Source of the DNA: Candidatus Aenigmatarchaeota archaeon
GTDB lineage: Archaea > Aenigmatarchaeota > Aenigmatarchaeia > QMZP01
NCBI GenBank assembly: GCA_020343575.1
Contig: CP070801.1
Span: 790,345 to 795,753, forward strand
DNA: 5,409 nucleotides
Reading direction: 5' to 3'
The translations under genes and the position numbers were made by a program. Positions 1-5,409 of the stretch are shown here, piece after piece (position 1 is the first letter of the stretch; every line of letters starts with the position of its first letter). The notes beneath the pieces are model-generated. The model saw only the letters and a list, made by a program, of their open reading frames with translations. It searched no databases and had not been told where the DNA came from.

Positions 1-1
1 G

Positions 2-2665
2 AGACAAGGACTTAAAAGTAATCTGAAAAGACTTGAACTAGTCGGTGAAGAAAAGCCTAAAGCTTTAGAAAGTCTTCAAGAAGAGCTGAATAAGTTAGAA
101 GGAATAACATTTATTTCCAGCCTGACTGACAATTCCATGGAAGTAGTAAAAGCTTTACATGAAGACATTGCAGCCTTTGATTGGGATAATGCTACTCCAG
201 AAGAGGCATTAAGAACCAGTGATAATTTGCTGAACCAGCTCGGTACATTCAGTCATATGAGAGAACTGTTTCAGATCCTCAAGCAAAAAAGAAAGAAAGA
301 AGGGGATATGGACTTGATTCCTTTACTTGAAAAGCTTGAGCCGGCTGTAGAGGCAGTAGACCATGCTCGTGCAGATATCCTGGATATCAGAATGGATATG
401 CTTAAGCGCTGGTACTCCAAAACAACTTTGAGAGAACAGACTGAAGATGAGGTAGATCAAGCCTTGAAAGAAGTTGTAGATGATACACAGTTTTTGGACA
501 GACATGGACTGGCTTTACATGATAGTTCAGACAGGCTACTAAACGTAATGGGTAAGAAGCTTAAGGTCCTGGAGAACGTCGCCCATAACAAATGGTATGA
601 CTATCTCCGGGGAGCTGGTAAGAAGAGACCTGGGTTATCTAAGCTTACTACTGAGCTTATAAAGGCTAAAGGTACTTCAGATGTGACTAAGCTATATGAA
701 GACTTCATAGTCTGGGATACAACAAGAAAAAAGAAGAGGTATAAATTCATAGTAGAAGAAGGACCTGGGGCTACAAACGCTGAGATGAAACGAAAATGGA
801 GAGCTCTACAGGCAATGCCTAAGAGTAGTGCAGTAAGGCGTTTCTATGATCATGCTATCGTGCCTTACCTGGAGCAACGTAAGGACCTTTCTGCTCAAGG
901 TCTAGAATCTATATTGGGAGACTGGAACAATATTCCTATCAGGAAGAAGCAGTCTTCTGAGACTAACGTAGGTAGTGTGGAATGGGCGGCAAGAAAACTC
1001 AGAAATCTAAAGGATGAATTCAAGGTCCAGGCAGATGATATCTTTGTGGGAGCTGTAGATGAAGAAGGTAATCCTATCAGGTTTATTCCTTACAGGTATA
1101 ACTACAAAGGAGAGCTTGAGAAAAAAGATATATCACTTGAGATAGCTAATGGACTGGCTTTTGCAATGGAGAATATCTTTGAAGGAAATGAGAAGAGGAA
1201 GGCTTTGCCTTTAGTAGAAGCTATAGAACATACCCTGGCTAATAGAGATAAGTTCAGAATAGATCCTGATGGAACCAGACAGCGGGAAGACAACAGGTCA
1301 GGAATGGCAAGTAATGCCTACGAGAAGTTTAATACCATGGCCAATATGTTCTTCTATGGAAAGGAAGACACTGAGGTCACTTTGGGTGGAAAAGACTTAA
1401 GAAAAACTGTGCGAACTGCACGTAAGGGATTAAGCTTTCTGAACCTTGGTTTTAACCTGGCATCTCAGATTGTCAACCCTATAGTCCAGTCTTACTTCAT
1501 CTTCTCACAAGGAGTAGGAGGAAGAGACTATACTTTGACTGACTTACGTAAAGGCTATGCCATGGCTATGAAGAAGATGCCCGGTATGATATCTGACTAT
1601 CATTCAAAGAATCCTACATCTAAGGATACTCTTCTAATGGAAAGACTGGGAGTATTTTCTCATGGTCTGGAAGAAATCAACCTGGGCAAGAAAGGAAACT
1701 TCTTTAATAACTTCATGACTAAGCTTGGTTATGCAGGCTTTAAGCTAGGTAACGCTATGGTTCAGCCAGGTGTGGCTTATGCTATGATGATGAAGAAGAA
1801 GATCCCTGGAACTGACACAAGTTTCTATGATGCCTGGAGGATGGAAGACGGTTCACTTGTACTGGATCCTAAGGCTGAACAGGCAATGGGAGGAGAAGAG
1901 GAAGTAGCATTGTTTATGGCCCAGGTACAGAATGCTGTACGTAAAGTATCAGATAACAGAGCTTTATCTGACAAGGGCGCTGCAGAAGCACACTGGCTTG
2001 GTAAGTTCATCATGATGCATAGAGGCTGGATGATGCCTATGTGGATGAACATGTGGAAAGCTAACCACTTCAATGAACTGACAGGACGTTGGGAACAAGG
2101 ATTCATGCGTACTGCAGCTGATGCACTTTGGAAACTAGCTAAGGGAGAAAACAATGGCTTACTACAGCTGAAGAACCTGGTTTTCCAGTTTGGTAATATA
2201 TCCACAAAGGATATTAACCCTGCAACAGGAGAGCCCTTTACAGAGGATCAGTTAGCCATGTACAAAGCTAATATCAAGCAGGCTGTAACGATGACTTATG
2301 CTTTCTTGTTGTTAACCCTACTGAAGAACTTCGGATGGGACGACGAAGAAAAGAAAGACAGCTATGCTTACTACTTGTCCTTGCGAATAAAAGGAGAGAT
2401 CCTGACAATGCTAGATCCTAAGGACTTTTTGAGAATAACACAGAGCCCATCGGCAGCTGTTAACAATATAGATCATTTGCTCACTCTAGTAAATAGCTCT
2501 ACTATAGGGCTAGTAACGGGAGAGAGCCTTGAAAGACTTGAAAAGGGTGCCTATAAGGATTGGACCAAGCTTGAGAGAGACTGGAGCAGATTTGTTCCAG
2601 TATATAATCAGTACTTAAATCTTCAGAAGACCGCTGACAAGATCAAGTTTATGGAGAAATATTAG
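2..2665 (+). CDS. Large phage virion-type protein, 5'-truncated (C-terminal 887 residues)
   Basis: The reading frame is open from the first complete codon at position 2 to the TAG at 2663-2665, so the gene enters from the left edge. The ATG at 137 is only an internal methionine: 45 sense codons precede it in frame, and no ribosome-binding site is evident there. Numbered from the first visible codon, residues 1 to about 470 are highly charged and probably helical. A hydrophobic stretch follows at about 477-503. Residues 668-685 form a Met/Trp-rich block containing HRGW (673-676), followed by an HFN...TG..E.G pattern (about 689-700). Another hydrophobic segment lies at about 760-774, and the tail is charged. 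From memory, the HRGW/HFN region resembles the C-terminal part of very large internal or ejected virion proteins of Bacteroidota phages; I could not search this. No protease, lysozyme or polymerase motif is visible. Size, composition and isolation on the + strand fit a late structural gene. Coding status is near certain; the function is inferred. Confidence 0.85.
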   Translation, partial: RQGLKSNLKRLELVGEEKPKALESLQEELNKLEGITFISSLTDNSMEVVKALHEDIAAFDWDNATPEEALRTSDNLLNQLGTFSHMRELFQILKQKRKKEGDMDLIPLLEKLEPAVEAVDHARADILDIRMDMLKRWYSKTTLREQTEDEVDQALKEVVDDTQFLDRHGLALHDSSDRLLNVMGKKLKVLENVAHNKWYDYLRGAGKKRPGLSKLTTELIKAKGTSDVTKLYEDFIVWDTTRKKKRYKFIVEEGPGATNAEMKRKWRALQAMPKSSAVRRFYDHAIVPYLEQRKDLSAQGLESILGDWNNIPIRKKQSSETNVGSVEWAARKLRNLKDEFKVQADDIFVGAVDEEGNPIRFIPYRYNYKGELEKKDISLEIANGLAFAMENIFEGNEKRKALPLVEAIEHTLANRDKFRIDPDGTRQREDNRSGMASNAYEKFNTMANMFFYGKEDTEVTLGGKDLRKTVRTARKGLSFLNLGFNLASQIVNPIVQSYFIFSQGVGGRDYTLTDLRKGYAMAMKKMPGMISDYHSKNPTSKDTLLMERLGVFSHGLEEINLGKKGNFFNNFMTKLGYAGFKLGNAMVQPGVAYAMMMKKKIPGTDTSFYDAWRMEDGSLVLDPKAEQAMGGEEEVALFMAQVQNAVRKVSDNRALSDKGAAEAHWLGKFIMMHRGWMMPMWMNMWKANHFNELTGRWEQGFMRTAADALWKLAKGENNGLLQLKNLVFQFGNISTKDINPATGEPFTEDQLAMYKANIKQAVTMTYAFLLLTLLKNFGWDDEEKKDSYAYYLSLRIKGEILTMLDPKDFLRITQSPSAAVNNIDHLLTLVNSSTIGLVTGESLERLEKGAYKDWTKLERDWSRFVPVYNQYLNLQKTADKIKFMEKY

Positions 2666-2680
2666 GACAGGCTGAATAGG

Positions 2681-2707
2681 AAAAAAGGGGGCCTAATCAG
2701 GCCCTCT
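2681..2707 (-). terminator. Rho-independent terminator at the convergent gene junction
   Basis: A 9-bp stem (2686-2694 paired with 2699-2707, including one G-T wobble) closes a 4-nt loop at 2695-2698. On the - strand the GC-rich stem is followed by a run of T (complement of the A run at 2681-2686), which is a classic intrinsic terminator. It overlaps the stop codon of the 73-codon - strand gene (2693-2695). Read on the + strand, the same hairpin lies 20 bases after the large gene's stop and is followed only by a loosely T-rich stretch (tcactttcttt). Termination in that direction is possible but weaker. Confidence 0.85.
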
Positions 2708-2914
2708 CACTTTCTTTAACTTTCTGGTACAGGCATTGACAGACTTCTTGTGGGTAGTATAACCTTCCCACTTAGACTCAAACATAAATTCTGGAGTGTC
2801 CCCACCGGAGTTCATCTCCCAGCAGTGCCTGATCTCCCCACCATTGATGTTCTTCCACATACTATAGAAGCGGATATCCCATCCATCTTCTAGTGCTTGC
2901 ATGATAATCCTCAT
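2693..2914 (-). CDS. Small hypothetical phage protein, 73 aa
   Basis: I do not recognise this protein. It has 73 residues from ATG at 2914 to TAG at 2693-2695. It is rich in Trp (four residues) and has two Cys, with a basic C-terminal third (KK, RKLKK). No signal peptide or membrane segment is visible. A second in-frame ATG at codon 5 (2900-2902) has an AGG six bases upstream and may be the real start, since the purine-rich run before the first ATG abuts it. The stop codon lies inside a strong terminator stem, which supports the - strand reading. A second terminator lies upstream at 2950-2983, so this gene is either transcribed alone from the 35-base AT-rich gap before it or reached by readthrough from the ligase operon. 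Coding is likely from compact packing and context; function is unknown. Confidence 0.7.
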   Translation of the reverse strand: MRIIMQALEDGWDIRFYSMWKNINGGEIRHCWEMNSGGDTPEFMFESKWEGYTTHKKSVNACTRKLKKVRGPD

Positions 2915-2932
2915 CTCTTCTTTCTTTGTTTA

Positions 2933-2946
2933 TTTAAAGTTTAAAG
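2933..2946 (-). repeat. Tandem 7-nt repeat in AT-rich leader, possible promoter region
   Basis: The heptamer tttaaag occurs twice in direct succession on the + strand (2933-2939 and 2940-2946). It sits in the short AT-rich gap between the upstream terminator and the 73-codon gene. If that gene has its own promoter, it must lie here. No convincing -10/-35 pair or Bacteroidota-type TTG / TAnnTTTG pair could be identified, so the regulatory reading is a weak inference. Confidence 0.25.
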
Positions 2947-2949
2947 GAT

Positions 2950-2983
2950 AAAAAAAAAGACCCCGGATTTCTCCAGGGCCTTT
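2950..2983 (-). terminator. Rho-independent terminator ending the ligase operon
   Basis: On the - strand an imperfect GC-rich hairpin is followed directly by a run of nine T (complement of A at 2950-2958). Pairing is CCC (2962-2964) with GGG (2976-2978) and GGA (2965-2967) with TCC (2972-2974), with A2975 bulged. AAAG (2956-2959) pairs with CTTT (2980-2983) across a small internal loop. It lies 33 bases after the stop of the 47-codon gene and fits the end of the - strand operon. The mismatches make it somewhat weaker than the junction terminator, but the T tract is longer. Confidence 0.8.
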
Positions 2984-3016
2984 CAGTGATCTTACTCAGA
3001 TCTGATCTAATAAAAG

Positions 3017-3160
3017 CTACTTTAAATTCTTAACTAACTCTCCTTTAGCCTGCTTCTTCTTCCTCTTCACATGCTTCTTATTAATGAATGTTACTCCCCC
3101 AATTTTGATGCTCTTTAGCTTAGAGAAATCTATCTCGCTGATATCTATTGATTTTTTCAT
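3017..3160 (-). CDS. Short basic hypothetical protein, 47 aa, last gene of operon
   Basis: This small frame runs from ATG at 3158-3160 to TAG at 3017-3019. The start overlaps the stop of the preceding 123-residue gene as ATGA, a typical translational-coupling arrangement, and the frame ends 33 bases before a terminator. That context is the main argument that it is real. The predicted protein begins MKKSIDISEIDFSKL, has a short central stretch (IKIGGVTFI), then a very basic segment with HVKRKKKQAK at residues 30-39, and ends VKNLK. The high Lys/Arg content suggests possible contact with nucleic acid, but no fold or family is recognised. No Shine-Dalgarno sequence is obvious, which fits reinitiation after the upstream stop. 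Confidence 0.65.
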   Translation of the reverse strand: MKKSIDISEIDFSKLKSIKIGGVTFINKKHVKRKKKQAKGELVKNLK

Positions 3161-3528
3161 ACTATTGTTCTGATTATACAGTCTTCAATATCTACTGCCT
3201 GGACATAAACATACCAATCTTCAGGCTTACCACCACCGGAAGAGGCAAGCGATGCATACCACACTTCATCCATGTTGAACGCAGCGGCTATATCAGTCCA
3301 TTTGGCTAGGCCTGTTTTGTCTAACGGCCAGCTTACCTCATATCTCACGGCATTCTTATGTGGCATTCCCCATTGTTGGTTATTGGGATCCGGGTCTAAG
3401 GTAAACCATAGAGCTTTAAATCCACCAACATAAGTAATGGGCACATCACCCATAGGAAGAAGCTTCTTCTCATTCTGGATGATCTGGTGGTGCATTACGC
3501 TTGTAAAGTGATATAACTTAACTTCCAT
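3157..3528 (-). CDS. Hypothetical protein with N-terminal LYHFTS motif, 123 aa
   Basis: The protein runs from ATG at 3526-3528 to TGA at 3157-3159. It opens with KLYHFTS (residues 4-10), continues with GDVPI (27-31), GGFKALWFTLDPDPN (35-49), an Arg in a beta-like RYEVSW segment (62-67), WYASLA (90-95) and WYVYVQAV (105-112). From memory, small proteins with this order of motifs (YHFT, GDVP, WLT.DP, WY..L, WYVY) occur in phages and bacteria as uncharacterised proteins. The YHFT start followed by a W-x-T strand also recalls the beginning of ADP-ribosyltransferase-type folds such as DarT or KptA. That link is inference and I cannot place a catalytic glutamate. The gene overlaps the ligase by 11 nt and leads into the 47-codon gene, so it is co-transcribed. 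No signal peptide or membrane segment is seen, so it is probably cytoplasmic. Confidence 0.85.
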   Translation of the reverse strand: MEVKLYHFTSVMHHQIIQNEKKLLPMGDVPITYVGGFKALWFTLDPDPNNQQWGMPHKNAVRYEVSWPLDKTGLAKWTDIAAAFNMDEVWYASLASSGGGKPEDWYVYVQAVDIEDCIIRTIV

Positions 3529-4651
3529 CTCTTATAGCTTTAAAGACTGGAAACCTGGGGATACCATCATCAGTAAGACTAAAGTACTTAACAGTTCCTT
3601 GCTTACCTATATAGAAGCCCTTGTTGTTTAACATATCCATCCTAGTCTTATAGTCAGCCTTAGGAGTAGCTTTAAACCTGGGCCCTCCAGGAAAAATTTC
3701 CAGTTCCATGACACCACATTCTGGCCGGTTCTTCATAGGCACTACATCTACTATCTTGAACTCACTGTCCTGGAAGTCCTTGTACTTAAGCAAGTCAGAA
3801 CTCCTGGCATTCTCCCTGTAGAGACTTAGAGGATTCTTGAGCATAGTGCCCTCATAACCTTGAGCTAAGAACTGCTCATGGTACTTCTTGACCTGATCCA
3901 TAGAGTGGCACAAGTACTGAGGAACCACCTTGACATGCTTCATGTTTTCAAACAAGCCCTGGTATAGCCCAATCCTGTAAGATGCAGGAGTTGAAAGGTC
4001 TATAATGTCATACACCCAGTATTCCACTAGCTCAGATACTCCCGGCCTGTACTTCTTAATAGCCTTCACGATATCCTGGAAGTTCTCAGCGCCTTTATCA
4101 TGGATGTACAATTCTCCGTCCGGGATTAACATCCTGGTTCGGTCATCTCTGCTTAACCTGGTAGATAACTCTTTGACTATATGATCCATAGTCTCAACAG
4201 GCTTGCCGCCACGAGACCACATCTCATTTATAGGGCACATAGCCCTATTACCGTCAAGCTTAGGCGAAGCAAACACACCAACTTCCCAATTAATATACCT
4301 TTCATCAAAAGGCTTAGCCAGCATAGCCTTAGGAACCTTCTTTACTCTTTCAGAGATAAAGTTCCGAATAGCCTCTTTACCATAATTTTCCAATCCGTCA
4401 GAAAAAGTGGGAGGTACTAACACATAAGTCTCATCTAGCTTAGTGTTGATCTTAGACTGCATCTCCAGCTTAGCCTGGTCAGCACCGGTAGTTTCGTTAG
4501 ACCTGCCTACATTCTTAGGTGTGCAAGTCCTGATGTTACTCACCAGGTTGCCACCTAGTAGTCCTGACTCCTGAACTAAGTCAGGGCCATCTGTCCAGAT
4601 CTTAAGTATCCGGATCTTATTCTTTGAATCTAGTTTAATAAGTGTTTGCAT
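3518..4651 (-). CDS. ATP-dependent DNA ligase with WGR-like N-terminal region
   Basis: This 377-residue protein joins nicked DNA through an enzyme-AMP intermediate. The nucleotidyltransferase motifs appear in order: motif I KLDGNR (131-136, nucleophile Lys131), SRGGK (146-150), motif III PDGELY (177-182), motif IIIa VYDIID (213-218), motif IV EGTMLK (267-272) and motif V LLKYK (287-291). An OB-fold-like C-terminus follows (about 298-377), with the KNRPECGVMELEI region and a final GTVKYFSLTDDGIPRFP segment. Residues 1-75 (IKLDSKNKIRILKIWT, ESGLLGG, KNVGRSNETT) match a WGR-like region that I recall at the N-terminus of some phage ligases and that may bind DNA. All catalytic motifs are present, so it should be active. 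Its start shares one base with the stop of the preceding gene (TAATG), suggesting coupled translation. It probably seals nicks during phage DNA replication or repair. The NAD-dependent ligase class is excluded by motif layout and size. Confidence 0.96.
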   Translation of the reverse strand: MQTLIKLDSKNKIRILKIWTDGPDLVQESGLLGGNLVSNIRTCTPKNVGRSNETTGADQAKLEMQSKINTKLDETYVLVPPTFSDGLENYGKEAIRNFISERVKKVPKAMLAKPFDERYINWEVGVFASPKLDGNRAMCPINEMWSRGGKPVETMDHIVKELSTRLSRDDRTRMLIPDGELYIHDKGAENFQDIVKAIKKYRPGVSELVEYWVYDIIDLSTPASYRIGLYQGLFENMKHVKVVPQYLCHSMDQVKKYHEQFLAQGYEGTMLKNPLSLYRENARSSDLLKYKDFQDSEFKIVDVVPMKNRPECGVMELEIFPGGPRFKATPKADYKTRMDMLNNKGFYIGKQGTVKYFSLTDDGIPRFPVFKAIRDGS

Positions 4652-5157
4652 TACTCTACTTTTAATTTAAAAGGTCCAACAACTTTACGCAGATCTTCCA
4701 GGGTAAGCTCAGGCATATCCACCTTACTAGCCGTAGACTCATTCCTAGCCAGGATCTCAACATCTGCTGCATCTATACCATCACTAGCAGTTCCTGTAGA
4801 ACTGATTTGGGTAACATAAGATCCCCTATGACCGGCAAAGCCAAAGTGCAGTTTGTTAAGTGCCTTAAATACTCTACCTCCCAGGTCTTTATACCAACAG
4901 TCTTTGGTTATATTCTTCTTAACTCTAATATACACATACTGAGGTGTACTACTGTTTGGTACTGCCTTAGGCCAGCCTTCCTGGCCATGACCGTTAAATG
5001 CTCTTTCCATATTCTTTAAATGATTTAGTTCCTTAAACTTTTCTAGTTTTTGCGGTCTTGTGCGACAGCCTTTGTAGGGGCCGTATTGGCCCCCACTGCA
5101 TACTTCACCAAACTCAAGAATTAGCTCCTCGGTCCAGCCTGAAGTCAGGTTTTTCAT
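4651..5157 (-). CDS. Hypothetical phage protein, 168 aa
   Basis: I do not recognise this protein. It runs from ATG at 5155-5157 to TAA at 4651-4653. The N-terminal part (about 1-60) is polar, with Cys20 and Cys31 around GGQYGPYKG. A beta-rich central part follows: YVYIRVKKN (74-82), CWYKDLGGRVF (87-97) and HFGFAGHRGSYVTQ (104-117). The WY-D-x-G-x-V-F pattern recalls small barrel-like domains in other phage hypothetical proteins, but this is only an impression. A Ser/Thr-rich linker leads to a C-terminal motif PELTLEDLRKVVGPFKL (149-165) that could be a docking tail. No membrane segment or signal peptide is visible. Its first 44 nt overlap the end of the upstream gene and its stop abuts the ligase start (TAATG), so it is part of the ligase operon. 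The start is supported by the lack of another early ATG, although the ribosome-binding site is weak. Confidence 0.85.
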   Translation of the reverse strand: MKNLTSGWTEELILEFGEVCSGGQYGPYKGCRTRPQKLEKFKELNHLKNMERAFNGHGQEGWPKAVPNSSTPQYVYIRVKKNITKDCWYKDLGGRVFKALNKLHFGFAGHRGSYVTQISSTGTASDGIDAADVEILARNESTASKVDMPELTLEDLRKVVGPFKLKVE

Positions 5158-5407
5158 ACATCTTTAGATAACTAATACATAAATCCACAAAGTCTCCTGC
5201 AGGTAGTTCTGTGTAATACTCTACATAGTCTTCATCATCTACATAGTTGAACTCTACAGTATCAATGTGTTCGATTGGATAACCAGCCTCTGCAGATCTG
5301 ATCTCTGCAATGGTAGAGGTAAAGTTCCCTATCCTAGTTAGAGGCTGGTGACTTACAGTCCCTACGTCTACCGTAAATTTCTGTTTGTCTTTTCCTTCAT
5401 ACAGATA
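5114..5407 (-). CDS. Hypothetical protein, partial (C-terminal 97 aa)
   Basis: On the - strand the frame is open from the right edge (first full codon at 5405-5407) to TGA at 5114-5116, giving 97 visible residues with the start outside the window. The sequence alternates beta-like stretches (KFTVDVGTVSH at 10-20, HIDTVEFNYVDD at 47-58) with an acidic, Tyr-rich segment (DEDYVEYYTELP at 58-69) and a helix-like GDFVDLCISYL (71-81). The visible part is acidic, unlike the basic small protein at the operon's end. The other two - strand frames here are closed near the edge (TGA and TAG), and this one overlaps the next gene by 44 nt in the same direction. Family and function are unknown. It is the most upstream visible member of the ligase operon, so the operon's promoter is outside the window. 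Confidence 0.75.
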   Translation of the reverse strand, partial: YLYEGKDKQKFTVDVGTVSHQPLTRIGNFTSTIAEIRSAEAGYPIEHIDTVEFNYVDDEDYVEYYTELPAGDFVDLCISYLKMYEKPDFRLDRGANS

Positions 5408-5409
5408 GC

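Noticed and set aside
323..505. 60-codon open frame on the - strand
   Set aside because: It is a shadow inside the large + gene, with no supporting start signal.
1102..1293. 63-codon open frame on the - strand
   Set aside because: It is antisense to the large + gene, low-complexity Ser/Phe-rich, and has no operon context.
1825..2205. 126-codon open frame on the - strand
   Set aside because: It lies entirely antisense to the conserved-looking C-terminal part of the large + strand protein. It has a Ser/Cys/Pro-rich composition typical of a shadow frame.
2997..3004. Palindrome cagatctg as a possible operator; cagatctgat recurs at about 5294-5303
   Set aside because: An 8-bp palindrome is expected by chance, and the second copy lies inside a coding frame. 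There is no repeated arrangement that suggests a binding site.
4181..4420. Two overlapping + strand open frames (79 and 60 codons)
   Set aside because: Both are antisense to the catalytic core of the ligase, whose motifs fix the - strand reading.
4807..5019. 70-codon open frame on the + strand
   Set aside because: It is antisense to the 168-residue gene, which is supported by overlaps on both sides.

Overview
The window looks like part of a tailed-bacteriophage genome, or a prophage-like element. Genes are packed tightly and often overlap. One strand carries a very large virion-type protein. The other strand carries a run of small unknown proteins around an ATP-dependent DNA ligase. No tRNA, rRNA, CRISPR array, integrase or insertion sequence is visible. 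Ribosome-binding sites are weak. Together with a large helical protein and a ligase of a type I associate with phages of Bacteroidota (crAss-like and related), this makes a Bacteroidota host plausible. That host call is inference only, and nothing here proves it.

Left half (about 1-2665, + strand): one long open frame enters from the left edge and ends at 2665. It encodes at least 887 residues and its true start lies outside the window. The protein is mostly helical and charged, with two hydrophobic stretches and a methionine/tryptophan-rich block near its C-terminal quarter. It is best read as a large structural or DNA-ejection (internal virion) protein of a phage. No enzyme motif is visible.

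Junction (2666-3016): the + gene meets a - strand gene with only 27 bp between the two stop codons. A strong hairpin with an A/T tract sits in this gap and overlaps the end of a 73-codon - strand gene. A second terminator-like hairpin lies just upstream of that small gene, so the gene forms its own short unit between two - strand terminators.

Right half (3017-5409, - strand, read right to left): a compact operon of at least five genes linked by overlaps. In order: a partial unknown protein (97 residues visible), an unknown 168-residue protein (44-nt overlap), an ATP-dependent DNA ligase with a WGR-like N-terminal region (1-nt TAATG overlap), a 123-residue protein starting with an LYHFTS motif (11-nt overlap), and a 47-residue basic protein starting in an ATGA overlap (4 nt). 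The operon ends at the hairpin at 2950-2983. The ligase marks this as a replication, repair or DNA-metabolism module. The convergent layout separates it from the virion gene on the other strand, a common arrangement in phages with early and late blocks.
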